The position numbers and the translations under genes are program-made. A stretch of 64,000 bases of DNA from Acidimicrobiia bacterium (GTDB taxonomy: Bacteria > Actinomycetota > Acidimicrobiia > IMCC26256 > JAGNEX01): positions 186,001 to 250,000 of the forward strand of contig JACJWE010000003.1 of assembly GCA_020637365.1 (NCBI GenBank), read 5' to 3'. The notes below the pieces were generated by a model. That model was not told where the DNA came from, searched no databases, and saw only the letters and a list, made by a program, of their open reading frames with translations. Positions 8,322 to 18,715 of the stretch are shown piece by piece; position 1 is the stretch's first letter; each line of letters starts with the position of its first letter.

Positions 8322-9536
8322 TTAGGCCGCCGCGCCCAGTCCCCCAAGTTGGGAGATCACGGCATCGAGTGCCGAAACCGCTCCGTCGATATCGGCGAAC
8401 GAAGTGTCCCAGCCTAACGAGAGTCTGATGGATTCGTTGGCCTGTTCGGCGCCAAAGCCCATCGCCATCAAGACATGGGACGGTTCCATCGCACCCGACT
8501 GACATGAGCTCCCCGCAGCGGCGCAGACCCCTACATGATCCAACATCGCCAAAACGGTTTCGGCCTGCAGCGACGGAAGTCGCAGATGGATGATCCCGGG
8601 TACGGTCTCTTCGGGTTCGGTGTTCCACATGACCGCTGGCCAGAGGCGCTCGATCTGACGGCGAAATTCCAGGGCTAGCGCGGCGATCCGGACAGCCTCG
8701 TCGGCACGCCGCTCGAGCGTCTCCTCAAGAGCGGCGACCATGGCGACGACGCCCGCTACATTGTGCGTTCCTGAACGAGCGCCCCATTCCTGTCCCCCAC
8801 CGACGATCAAGGGGCGGAGCCGTCGGGGGTCGTGGGCGATGAGAGCACCAACGCCCTGGGGACCACCAAACTTGTGTCCACTGATAGCAACCGAATCGGC
8901 TGTCTCGACGATCGGAGCCAGATCGTTCCACGGCGCCGCCTGTACAGCGTCGATGTGCAGCGCCGCTCGTGGCGCCATGCGGCGCACGATCTCCCCGACC
9001 GCGGACGTCGGTTGGACGACGCCTGTTTCGTTGTTGACCGCCATCACCGACACCAACCCGACCTCTCCATCAGCGCCGAGGCGTCTACACATATCGTCGA
9101 GGTCGACGTGCCCGCTCGACTTCAACGCAATCCGTTCAGCCCGTGTCGCCGTGGAACGCTCGACTCCCACCGCCCGCGATCGCGAGGCCCCGTCCAGACG
9201 CGCCCATTCAGAGATGGCGAGATCCGCGCTCGACATCACCGCCTTATGCTCGCCAGCGGACACCAGAATCCGTTTGCCCTCAGCCCATGCCCTGGCCGTT
9301 CCGAGGATCGCCAGATTGTCCGCTTCGCTTCCACCGCCGGTAAAGATGACCTGATCGGGCCGAGCGCCGACCCGCTCGGCCAGCACCTCCCGCGCCTCTT
9401 CGAGCGCATACTTCGCCAACCGCGCGGCGCCGTGTTGACCCGAGGGGTTTCCGGGGGCGAGCGCGTGCGAGCGTTCGAGGGCGCGACGGGCTCCATCGCG
9501 CAGCGTCGTCGTCGCCGCATGGTCGAGATAGATCAC
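8322..9536 (-). CDS. iscS: Cysteine desulfurase (IscS/NifS family)
   Basis: A PLP enzyme of 404 residues that removes sulfur from cysteine as an enzyme-bound persulfide, probably for MnmA and Fe-S assembly. It opens with IYLDHAATT as in the family. It shows the PLP-binding Lys222 in SGHKFGGPQG and the persulfide Cys345 in GSSCQSG. I set the start at GTG 9536, where GAGG lies 8 bases upstream and the preceding gene stops 4 bases earlier. Reading back to 9662 would add 42 residues inside the neighbour and would not match the family. It sits between a PaaK-like gene and mnmA. The order desulfurase-mnmA is also found in mycobacteria. Confidence 0.93.
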   Translation of the reverse strand: MIYLDHAATTTLRDGARRALERSHALAPGNPSGQHGAARLAKYALEEAREVLAERVGARPDQVIFTGGGSEADNLAILGTARAWAEGKRILVSAGEHKAVMSSADLAISEWARLDGASRSRAVGVERSTATRAERIALKSSGHVDLDDMCRRLGADGEVGLVSVMAVNNETGVVQPTSAVGEIVRRMAPRAALHIDAVQAAPWNDLAPIVETADSVAISGHKFGGPQGVGALIAHDPRRLRPLIVGGGQEWGARSGTHNVAGVVAMVAALEETLERRADEAVRIAALALEFRRQIERLWPAVMWNTEPEETVPGIIHLRLPSLQAETVLAMLDHVGVCAAAGSSCQSGAMEPSHVLMAMGFGAEQANESIRLSLGWDTSFADIDGAVSALDAVISQLGGLGAAA

Positions 9537-9540
9537 CCGG

Positions 9541-10689
9541 TTAGCCTCGCGGCAATGCTCCTTGGGATGCCAACGCATTGGTCCGAACCGGCGTCGCGGA
9601 CGGAAAGACCCGAGGGACGCTGCGCCCACAGTGTGGGCAGTCGCGTTCATCGATGTGAGCAAACAGACCGGTTTCCAGCCACATCAACGCTGTTCCGTGC
9701 CATGCCAACGATGTCCACATGAGCGCTGACGCTTTGGCACCACCCGAGATTGAGTACACCCATTCAAGGTCGGGGTAGGTGTGAAAACCATGCTCAGCGT
9801 CGCATTCGGCCCACAGCGCCCGAGACCCTTTTGGTGACCACATCGCTAAGACGTCGACCTGGTTGTGTGACACCGCGTACGCAAGGTTGGCGAGGGTCGC
9901 ACGCGCATCGGCTCCTAAGACGGTTCCCAGAACGACGACTCGCCGCAGTTCGGGTAACCGCAAACCCGCATTGACCAGCCTGGTCAGCACCTCATAGACG
10001 GTGCGCGCTGGCCCCGCGACCACCGACGGCGCCGCTGCACTAATCAGGTCGAGGTTCATCTCGGTCGACAAGGTCAGCGACGAGATCCCCGAATGCAGCG
10101 CACCACAGCTGAGCTGGAGGTACGCCAACGTCGGGTCCGGTGATGTCAGGTTCAACAACACGTCGTCGCGGGTCAGACCAGCCACCGCCAATGCTCGTTC
10201 ACCGGCGGTGGCTAGTCGATCCACATCTTGTTGTGATGAGCCGATCGGTAGTCCGCCCGCTATCACCCACTGCACCGGTTTGTAGGAGGGGTCGATGACG
10301 TCCCTGTTGAAGGCCCCACCCCTGCCACGCACACGTGCCCAGACCGCCTGGCGAAGCAGCCTGCGATCACCAAACTGCGCAATGGTGTCCTCATCAGGTC
10401 GGAGCACAAAGCTCCACGGCTGGCTTTGAACGATCCCGAGGGTTGTCGGGGCGAGCTGACCAAAGTCGGCCACCTCACGAAACGTGTCCGGTTCGATCCC
10501 GGCGCTGTCGAGCAACTGCCGGTAGTAGTGCGAATAGGGATAAATGTCGTGACTCAGATAGTCGCGAAGCAGCGACCGTTGAAGCCGCGAACGATCCTTC
10601 TGACGGTGGCGATCCCAATGCACAAGGTTCATGCTATTGATCTTCGGCACTTCCGCCCATCTGGTTGACAGTTGTTTTTGAGTCGACAC
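9541..10689 (-). CDS. PaaK-like adenylate-forming-enzyme relative with a C-terminal CxxC motif
   Basis: About 382 residues. The N-terminal segment (LRDYLSHDIYPYSHYYRQLL, then DFGQLAPTT) resembles the start of phenylacetate-CoA ligases, and the overall length is close to theirs. I cannot see a clear ATP-binding loop or a YGxTE-type motif, so enzymatic activity is doubtful. A CPHCG pair near the C-terminus suggests half of a zinc site. The start is uncertain: GTG 10689 gives the longest form, while ATG 10632 (MNLVHWDRH) is also plausible. The stop lies 4 bases before the desulfurase start, implying co-transcription. A role linked to sulfur transfer is an inference from position only. Confidence 0.6.
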   Translation of the reverse strand: MSTQKQLSTRWAEVPKINSMNLVHWDRHRQKDRSRLQRSLLRDYLSHDIYPYSHYYRQLLDSAGIEPDTFREVADFGQLAPTTLGIVQSQPWSFVLRPDEDTIAQFGDRRLLRQAVWARVRGRGGAFNRDVIDPSYKPVQWVIAGGLPIGSSQQDVDRLATAGERALAVAGLTRDDVLLNLTSPDPTLAYLQLSCGALHSGISSLTLSTEMNLDLISAAAPSVVAGPARTVYEVLTRLVNAGLRLPELRRVVVLGTVLGADARATLANLAYAVSHNQVDVLAMWSPKGSRALWAECDAEHGFHTYPDLEWVYSISGGAKASALMWTSLAWHGTALMWLETGLFAHIDERDCPHCGRSVPRVFPSATPVRTNALASQGALPRG

Positions 10690-10811
10690 CGCCCTATTTC
10701 TGGGTGATTGCCGCCTACTCTCGACGCCGGAGTGGTCGATCTTGTGACGTTTCGCCTCGCTCGGGTGCCCGTCGAGGTTTCGCTGTCACACCCTGTCGGC
10801 AAGATATCGAC

Positions 10812-11153
10812 ATGGACAAGCAACTCCAACTCATCCCCGACATCGACCAGCAACAAGGGCCAGCACCACGTCTGACCCGCGGCCGGTCAATGTCCACGAG
10901 GCCTGACCGGTCCATAGGCGGCGTTCGGCCCGGCGGCGTTCAGCCCGGCGATGCTTCCGAGCGACGCACAACCGCACAAACATCGCTCACCCTGGTCCCG
11001 GGCGACCGTGTTGATCGTCATGTCGCCAAGCCAGACGTCGAGGCCGCTCCGCCGGTCGACTTCGCCGAGAATCGCCGTCAGATAGCAATCCTGCGGGCAA
11101 CGCTCGCTAACGCCCGGCGTCCCGAACCGCTCGACTTCCCCCGAGCTGGTTAG
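10812..11153 (+). CDS. Small hypothetical protein
   Basis: A 113-residue frame, Pro/Arg/Gln-rich and apparently soluble, beginning MDKQLQLIPDIDQQQ and ending EPLDFPRAG. Codon use is like that of neighbouring genes (GAC, CTC, GTC, GCC frequent). No domain is recognised. A 15-bp duplication encodes two Gly-Gly-Val copies in the middle. The ribosome-binding site is weak. It starts about 120 bp from the divergent PaaK-like gene and ends 127 bp before the mutase. If it is not real, positions 10690-11280 hold only the mutase promoter region. Confidence 0.4.
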   Translation: MDKQLQLIPDIDQQQGPAPRLTRGRSMSTRPDRSIGGVRPGGVQPGDASERRTTAQTSLTLVPGDRVDRHVAKPDVEAAPPVDFAENRRQIAILRATLANARRPEPLDFPRAG

Positions 11154-11280
11154 ACAGACATCCACACCGTGCGGCGCCTGGTTCCACGGCCGCTTTGTAG
11201 GTTCACGTACCCTTTGCGCGAACGCGTTCTATCCGCCTGTGACAGAAACGACCCTCGATGCGGTCGAATGAGGAGCCAAC

Positions 11281-13412
<2,132 letters not shown>

Positions 13413-13427
13413 GGCACGGCAGAACCT

Positions 13428-14420
13428 ATGTCCCCAGACCAACTCGTCGACGAGCTTGCCGCGGGTATCGCTGCTCAACAGCGGCGGGCATTAGCTCGTG
13501 GCATCACCCTGGTCGAGTCGTCGAGGGTGGCCGATCGATCCCGCTCTGATGCCCTGGTCGAACGCTTGTCAACACATGAGCCGCGTGCGTTACGGATCGG
13601 GATCTCGGGCACGCCAGGCGTGGGCAAGTCGACGTTTATCGAGGCGTTCGGCATGGACCGGATCGAACAAGGTCAGAGCTTGGCGGTCCTCGCCGTGGAC
13701 CCATCAAGCCAGATCTCGGGCGGTTCAATCCTCGGCGACAAAACACGCATGGAGCGCCTCGCACGCAATGACGCCGCGTTCATCCGTCCGTCGCCATCGG
13801 GTGGCAACTTGGGTGGTGTCGCGCGGCGGACCCGCGAGGCCATCACCCTGTGCGAGGCTGCGGGGTTTGATTCGATCATCATCGAAACGGTCGGCGTCGG
13901 ACAGTCCGAGGTAGCGGTCGAAGCAATGGTCGACCTCTTCATCTTGCTGCTCGCTCCTGGGGGAGGTGACGATCTCCAAGGCATCAAGCGCGGCGTCATG
14001 GAACTCGCCGACATCATCGTCATCAATAAGGCCGACGGCGAGATGGCTCGTCAGGCGCAGACCACCGCATCGGACTACGCCCACGCACTGTCGCTCATGC
14101 GCCCGAAGCGTTCTTGGTGGACGCCGCAAGTCGTCACGTCCTCAGCTCGCGACGCTTCGATCGCCAATGTCATCGAACAGGTCGAACGGTTTCGCGTCCT
14201 CGGAACGGACAACGGTGAAATCCAACGATCGCGAAGCGAGCAAGCCAAAGAATGGTTCGCCAGCGAGCTTGCTCTCGGATGGCACGACCTCGTCCGATCA
14301 GATGTCGAACTCGCTCGATCCATCGCCGAACTCGAACGGCGCGTGACGTCAGGCGAACGAACACCGAGCTCAGCAGCTCGCGAAGTTCTCCAACAACTCA
14401 CGAGTCGCCAACCGACATAA
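13428..14420 (+). CDS. meaB: MeaB/MMAA-type G-protein chaperone of methylmalonyl-CoA mutase
   Basis: A 330-residue GTPase that gates cofactor loading and protects the mutase. Visible are the P-loop GTPGVGKST near residue 60, VDPSSQISGGSILGDKTRM in the switch region typical of MeaB/ArgK, ETVGVGQSE (switch II), and the guanine-specificity motif NKADG near residue 200. A helical C-terminal dimerisation region follows. It starts at ATG 13428, 15 bp after the mutase stop, and the pair almost surely forms an operon; this pairing is well known. It is not an arginine kinase, despite old ArgK annotations. Confidence 0.95.
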   Translation: MSPDQLVDELAAGIAAQQRRALARGITLVESSRVADRSRSDALVERLSTHEPRALRIGISGTPGVGKSTFIEAFGMDRIEQGQSLAVLAVDPSSQISGGSILGDKTRMERLARNDAAFIRPSPSGGNLGGVARRTREAITLCEAAGFDSIIIETVGVGQSEVAVEAMVDLFILLLAPGGGDDLQGIKRGVMELADIIVINKADGEMARQAQTTASDYAHALSLMRPKRSWWTPQVVTSSARDASIANVIEQVERFRVLGTDNGEIQRSRSEQAKEWFASELALGWHDLVRSDVELARSIAELERRVTSGERTPSSAAREVLQQLTSRQPT

Positions 14421-14436
14421 CCCAAATATCCCACTA

Positions 14437-14465
14437 TTGCGTTTCAATGCATTTCATGCTACGTT
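14437..14465 (+). promoter_or_regulatory. Candidate sigma-70-type promoter
   Basis: TTGCGT (14437-14442), a 17-base spacer and TACGTT (14460-14465) lie about 80 bases upstream of the next start codon, in a locally AT-rich stretch after meaB. The match is moderate (-35 good, -10 weaker). Confidence 0.35.
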
Positions 14466-14541
14466 GCCCAGATCGCACTTCGGATAGTGCCAACGCAGAT
14501 TCGGCGCAGCCAATGCGCGCCGTCACCTCTCTGGAGGCAAC

Positions 14542-15450
14542 ATGCCAGCCGCCCTCATCGTCCGCCTGTGGGATGACCCCGTCGTCACCCAACACGGCTA
14601 CGACCCCCGATCCACCTACGCCGAGCAGTTTTGGCTCCCGACCTTAGGACCGAGCTCACTGCTGTTGCTCCGGCACTTGTCAACGCAGTTCGACGCCAGT
14701 CGAGGTGCAGAACTGAACATCCCGATTGCAGCGACGGCACAGGCCCTAGGGCTCGGGCCGCGCGAAGGCAAAAACTCACCGTTGATGCGTAGCTTTTCGC
14801 GCCTGGCGCAGTTCGACCTGGCTCATAACCATCCCGACACCGACATCTGGTCGGTACGACCCAAGGTCCCCCCGGTTACGCAGCGCCACATACGTCGTCT
14901 GCCCGAACCTTCGTTGAGCGCATTAGACGCATGGAATGCTCAGCCAAGCCGTCTGAATGCTGACGACGATCGAATCCGTCGAGCTCGGCGCACCGCATTC
15001 ATCCTCATCGAGAACGGCGAACTCTCTGATCACGTCGAACGCATTTTGCTCGGACAAGGTTTTCCGCCAAGCGCATGTCGTCCAGCCGTCGAATGGGCGG
15101 CCCAACGCCACCGTCTCGCTCTAGCCGCCGAGAGCTCGGCCCTTCTCGCCAGGGCGGATCAGCCCACGGATCCAGACCTGGTGCAGCCACCGGTCGAGAC
15201 CAAAGTCCTCGTCTCGGTGGGAGCGGGTGGCCCGTCGCCCGACAGCGACATCGACTTCGGCGGGACCCCCACACCTGACCCAAGCGCCGATGAGGCTCCA
15301 GCGGTCAACGGTCCCAGCCAAGACACCGCACCGTCCCTAGGCATACCGGCGACCCGCCCGGCACCCCTGGGTCTGAGACCTGAACTGCGTGATCGCCGTC
15401 GGCCGCCTCGGATTCCGCCGCCACCGACCAGGCGACGCGCTCCGCAGTAG
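14542..15450 (+). CDS. Conserved-looking hypothetical protein with Pro-rich tail
   Basis: A 302-residue soluble protein of unknown function. The first about 200 residues look folded and mostly helical; IAATAQALGLGPREG (about residue 65) is reminiscent of a helix-turn-helix, but this is weak. From about residue 205 the sequence becomes Pro/Ser/Asp-rich and ends in a Pro/Arg tail (RRPPRIPPPPTRRRAPQ). The start at ATG 14542 is supported by CTGGAGG 6 bases upstream. It is flanked by meaB and a sirtuin gene on the same strand, with gaps of 121 and 274 bp, so probably its own transcript. DNA binding is only a suggestion. Confidence 0.65.
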   Translation: MPAALIVRLWDDPVVTQHGYDPRSTYAEQFWLPTLGPSSLLLLRHLSTQFDASRGAELNIPIAATAQALGLGPREGKNSPLMRSFSRLAQFDLAHNHPDTDIWSVRPKVPPVTQRHIRRLPEPSLSALDAWNAQPSRLNADDDRIRRARRTAFILIENGELSDHVERILLGQGFPPSACRPAVEWAAQRHRLALAAESSALLARADQPTDPDLVQPPVETKVLVSVGAGGPSPDSDIDFGGTPTPDPSADEAPAVNGPSQDTAPSLGIPATRPAPLGLRPELRDRRRPPRIPPPPTRRRAPQ

Positions 15451-15619
15451 GACGCCCCTACACCGGACGCGACTGGGCTGGCGATCACCAGCCCTGCGCC
15501 GATGATCCGGTCAGCCATCACCACGCGGGCTCCACCAGGGCAGGCGACCTCGGTGGGTGCTGTTAACGTCGATGCGCGGCTCGGTGGTCCGGCGCTCCAG
15601 CCGCAAGGACGAGATTTCG

Positions 15620-15667
15620 TCACTCCTCGGCCCCGTTTGACGGAACTGAGGACGCAGCGAGGAGTGA
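15620..15667. promoter_or_regulatory. 10-bp inverted repeat upstream of the sirtuin gene
   Basis: TCACTCCTCG (15620-15629) and CGAGGAGTGA (15658-15667) are perfect arms separated by 28 bases, about 60-100 bases before the sirtuin start. It could be a looped operator or a leader hairpin. No U-tract follows, so a terminator is unlikely. Confidence 0.35.
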
Positions 15668-15724
15668 TGCCGGGAGGCCGAGACGTGCGTCACGCGTTTG
15701 ACACCAGCCACCTAACCTCTGGTC

Positions 15725-16648
15725 ATGATCAACGATCCTGCAGAGCCCAACAGCCCAGAGCCCAACAGCCCAGAGCCCAACCGCCCAGAGCCGGACGCAA
15801 ACCCATCGCGATCCAACGTGCTCGGGGCTGCCGATGAGGGCTTTGTTCGGCGGGTGGCGCAGCTGATCCGCGACGCACATCATGTCGTGGTGTTGACCGG
15901 TGCCGGACTCTCAACGGAGTCGGGGATTCGTGACTTTCGAGGTCCAGACGGCGTCTGGACCAAGGATCCAGACGCCGAGAAGTATTCAGACATCCGCTAC
16001 TACGCCGCCGATCCCGAGATCCGCAAGAAGGCGTGGCGGCATCGATACGACGGCACCTTCACTTCCGCCCAACCAAACACCGGTCACCGGGCACTTTCCC
16101 GGCTCGCCACAGCGGGACACCTGGCCACGCTCATCACACAGAACATCGATGGCCTCCACCAAGCCGCGGGTTACCCGGCCGCCAACATCGTCGAGATTCA
16201 TGGGACCGTGCAGAGATTTACCTGCTTGAGCTGCGGAAACGGCGGACCGATACAGCGGGTGATCGACCGTCTGGACTCAGGTGAAGACGACCCGCCGTGC
16301 CTGCGGTGCGGCGGCATCCTCAAATCGGCCACGATTTCGTTTGGTCAGTCGCTCAATGCCGAGGACTTGGAGCGTTCGCATCGAGCCGCTCAACGATGCG
16401 ACCTCTTCCTCGCACTGGGCACGTCACTGACCGTCTACCCGGTGGCGGCCCTCCCCGAGATCGCGGTGCGTAGCGGAGCAAAGTTGGTGGTCGCCAACGG
16501 TGAGCGCACCGCTTACGACTCGGCAGCAGATGAGGTCAGCCATGCGCGGCTCGGACCGCTCCTGAGCGCCATTGCTTCGGCCGTGCTCGGCGATGCTGAC
16601 GGGGTTTCCCATGGACGGGAAGAATTGTCCGTACGCCCGGGTTCATAA
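15725..16648 (+). CDS. Sirtuin: NAD-dependent protein deacylase (SIR2 family)
   Basis: Removes acyl groups from lysines using NAD+, releasing nicotinamide and O-acyl-ADP-ribose. Motifs of the 307-residue protein are GAGLSTESGIRDFRG (residues 59-73), TQNIDGLH (138-145), catalytic His159 in EIHG, and a zinc site from Cys167/Cys170 and Cys192/Cys195. GTSLTVYPVA lies in the NAD pocket. The first 30 residues are unusual: a 15-bp unit repeated three times (15741-15785) encodes a Pro-Glu-Pro-Asn-rich leader, probably disordered. The NAD-binding core starts at about residue 38. Some family members act on acyl-CoA synthetases, but nothing here proves the substrate. Confidence 0.93.
   Translation: MINDPAEPNSPEPNSPEPNRPEPDANPSRSNVLGAADEGFVRRVAQLIRDAHHVVVLTGAGLSTESGIRDFRGPDGVWTKDPDAEKYSDIRYYAADPEIRKKAWRHRYDGTFTSAQPNTGHRALSRLATAGHLATLITQNIDGLHQAAGYPAANIVEIHGTVQRFTCLSCGNGGPIQRVIDRLDSGEDDPPCLRCGGILKSATISFGQSLNAEDLERSHRAAQRCDLFLALGTSLTVYPVAALPEIAVRSGAKLVVANGERTAYDSAADEVSHARLGPLLSAIASAVLGDADGVSHGREELSVRPGS
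15741..15785 (+). repeat. 15-bp tandem repeat, three copies, inside the sirtuin 5' end
   Basis: The unit CAGAGCCCAACAGCC occurs twice exactly (15741-15770) and once with one mismatch (15771-15785). It is in frame and encodes repeated Glu-Pro-Asn-Ser-Pro, so copy-number changes would alter only the disordered leader. Confidence 0.85.
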
Positions 16649-16748
16649 AATCCGACCAAATCGGTAAGCTTTTGAACGTACGTCCAGTTCATCCCAGACC
16701 TACGTCACGTCCGATCCAGCAGCGACCGACGCAGAAGAGAGTTACAAG

Positions 16749-17930
16749 ATGCCTTCCTTTCGTGACCTACTAAAGGAAACTAAGAGCCAGATCGTCGAGA
16801 TCAGCCCCGACGACGCCCAGGAGCGACTTGGTTCCGCCTTGTTTCTCGACGTGCGCGAACCCGATGAGTATGAGCAAGGTGCACTGCCCGACGCTCTCCA
16901 CATCGCTCGCGGAGTCCTCGAGACCCAAGTCGAGAACAAGATCCCCAACAAGGCCGAACCTATCGTCGTGTACTGCGCTGGCGGAGCTCGATCGGCGTTC
17001 GCGGCCCAATCGCTGCAAATGCTCGGATATGAAGATGTCACCTCGATGGAAGGTGGCTTTGGCAAGTGGAAGAACGAAGGGCGTCCGTGGAAAATCCCAC
17101 AAACCCTGTCGGCTGAACAGCGCAACCGCTACCACCGACACCTTCTGCTGCCCGAAGTTGGCGAGAAAGGTCAACTCAAACTGCTCGACTCAAAGGTGTT
17201 GCTACTCGGAGCGGGCGGCCTGGGGTCACCAGCCGGGCTCTATCTCGCCGCAGCAGGTGTGGGCACGCTCGGTATCGTCGATATGGACGTCGTCGACGAG
17301 TCCAACCTGCAACGACAGGTGCTCCACAACATCGACCGCGTCGGCATGCGCAAGGTTGATTCAGCGAAGCTGACCCTGCAGGGCCTCAACCCAGACCTCG
17401 TCGTCGAGACCTATGACACACGCTTAGGCGCGGACAATGTCCTCGACATCATCGACGGCTACGACGTGATCGTCGATGGCACCGACAACTTCCCGACCCG
17501 GTACCTCCTCAATGACGCCACGCTGCTCAAACAAATTCCGGTCGTTCACGGTTCGATTTTCCGCTTCGAAGGGCAAGTCACGGTCTTCGACCCGTACCAC
17601 GGGCCGTGCTACCGATGCATGATTCCAGAACCGCCACCGCCAGAACTCGCTCCCTCATGCGCCGAAGCCGGGGTGCTCGGAGTCCTGCCGGGCATTATCG
17701 GCTCGATCCAGGCGCTGGAGACGATCAAGGTGCTGCTCGGTCTGGGCGACCCGTTGATCGGCCGGCTCTTGGCGGTCGACACGCTGGAGCAGAGGTACCA
17801 GGTGTTCAACGTGCACCGCGACCCCAACTGCCCGGCCTGCTCAGAAGGGTCCGAGATCGTCATCGCCGAGTACGACGAATTGTGCATGCCACACGTCAAA
17901 GAGCCGCCGATCCCCCAGCCTGTCGGCTGA
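16749..17930 (+). CDS. moeZ: Rhodanese-ThiF fusion: MoeB/MoeZ-type sulfur-carrier adenylyltransferase/sulfurtransferase
   Basis: Adenylates the C-terminal Gly-Gly of small sulfur-carrier proteins (MoaD, ThiS or CysO type) and passes sulfur to it. Of 393 residues, 1-112 are a rhodanese domain with active Cys76 in YCAGGARS. Residues 120-365 are a ThiF/MoeB domain with GAGGLGS (154-160), NLQRQVLH and DGTDNFPTRYLLND. The zinc cysteines are CYRC and CPAC. In mycobacterial MoeZ the rhodanese is C-terminal; here it is N-terminal. The carrier protein is not in the window. ATG 16749 follows GAAGAGAG. A strong terminator lies 46 bp past the stop. Nearby modABC would supply molybdate for the same cofactor, if MoaD is the partner. 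Confidence 0.9.
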   Translation: MPSFRDLLKETKSQIVEISPDDAQERLGSALFLDVREPDEYEQGALPDALHIARGVLETQVENKIPNKAEPIVVYCAGGARSAFAAQSLQMLGYEDVTSMEGGFGKWKNEGRPWKIPQTLSAEQRNRYHRHLLLPEVGEKGQLKLLDSKVLLLGAGGLGSPAGLYLAAAGVGTLGIVDMDVVDESNLQRQVLHNIDRVGMRKVDSAKLTLQGLNPDLVVETYDTRLGADNVLDIIDGYDVIVDGTDNFPTRYLLNDATLLKQIPVVHGSIFRFEGQVTVFDPYHGPCYRCMIPEPPPPELAPSCAEAGVLGVLPGIIGSIQALETIKVLLGLGDPLIGRLLAVDTLEQRYQVFNVHRDPNCPACSEGSEIVIAEYDELCMPHVKEPPIPQPVG

Positions 17931-17975
17931 TCGAGCAACGATCGTTGCCAGTCCCCTGACCTACTCATAGACAAC

Positions 17976-18012
17976 AAAGAACTGCGGACCCACTCGGTCC
18001 GCAGTTCTTTTT
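17976..18012 (+). terminator. Intrinsic terminator after the MoeZ-type gene
   Basis: A perfect 15-bp stem (17976-17990 with 17996-18010) around the loop CACTC, running into TTTTT. It lies 46 bases after the stop codon. The AAA at the left foot means it could also work, less well, for transcription from the right. Confidence 0.9.
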
Positions 18013-18113
18013 GTACCGAAGTCTTTTGTACAGGAGCGTTTGTGTCCGCTGGTCGAACGGTCAGCCAACGTCGTCGACGTGAGAGGGTCAGCGGCTAGGG
18101 GCTGACATGCCGG

Positions 18114-18205
18114 TTGCCCGGTCGTGTATTGCCCGGTCATGCAAGTTGCGCTCGGGCCGCGCCACTCGGGGCGCCCGGCCCTATCCGCAGGACCCCTGAG
18201 GGGCG
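18114..18205 (+). repeat. Dispersed intergenic element, copy A
   Basis: About 90 bp related to stretches near 32150 and 57900. Shared blocks include GTATTGCCCGGTCATGCA here against GTATTTCCCCCTCATGCA in copy C, then ACTCGGG, TATCCGC and a CTGAGGGG/CCGAGGG end. Copy A carries about 4 extra bases after the centre, so the conservation is not that of a reading frame. Like the other copies it lies between convergent genes (MoeZ-type gene and the 57-residue membrane protein gene). Confidence 0.65.
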
Positions 18206-18236
18206 ATGCGTTCTTATGCTGACGGAACGTTGCCGG

Positions 18237-18410
18237 TTAGCGGTGGTCTTCGAACCAGCGTGGTACGGGGATGGAATCGGTCATCTCAAGCGCACCGCTA
18301 TCGTCATCAGATTCAGATGTCCGATGATCGAGCAGCCACAGAACCGCCCCCAGGACCACGACGATCCCAAGAGCAATGATCAAGTTTGTGACCGAAAGCG
18401 CCGCCAACAT
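18237..18410 (-). CDS. 57-residue single-span membrane protein
   Basis: Begins MLAALSVTNLIIALGIVVVL and has one transmembrane helix (about residues 7-27) followed by a charged tail DHRTSESDDDSG and the ending VPRWFEDHR. ATG 18410 is preceded by GAGG at 8 bases. Positive-inside reasoning does not fix the topology. No family is recognised. The gene is easily missed because it is so short. It ends convergently with the MoeZ-type gene, with intergenic element copy A between them. Confidence 0.7.
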   Translation of the reverse strand: MLAALSVTNLIIALGIVVVLGAVLWLLDHRTSESDDDSGALEMTDSIPVPRWFEDHR

Positions 18411-18715
18411 CGGTAAGTCCTCTCAAGTACCGGTCTTCCACAACACGTCAACTCACTCCAGGGTATCGGCAGACCAGCGGACATGTTGAGCGCGGCGGGG
18501 GCGTTTACCGACTTTTCTCGACGAATCACCGTCCCCGACACGTCGCGCTCGATTCGCGAACCCACGTTGACAGGCGCACGGTGAGGCCTCACGACGCCGA
18601 GCCACCCCGTAGACCGCATCTCTTAAGGGAACAGTGCTGCTTTGGGCAATCGCGCACAGCAGCACGCGACCTGGTGTGGTTGGCCACGCGGGTGACGTTT
18701 CGGCGTTGCTGGACG
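18411..18715. other. Gap of 305 bp with no gene recognised
   Basis: Lies between the aminopeptidase end and the 57-residue gene, both on the minus strand, so it should contain the latter's promoter. GTGCTGCT (18634-18641) and AGCAGCAC (18658-18665) form an 8-bp hairpin that may end aminopeptidase transcription. Frames crossing it have no coding character. Confidence 0.5.

Noticed and set aside
8095..8628. Minus-strand frame overlapping the desulfurase 3' end and the gap before mnmA
   Set aside because: Overlaps conserved desulfurase motifs in another frame; Arg/Ser-rich translation without family likeness.
16652..16664. CCGACCAAATCGG inverted repeat before the MoeZ-type gene
   Set aside because: Only 4-bp arms; too weak to call a regulator site without comparison to other genomes.
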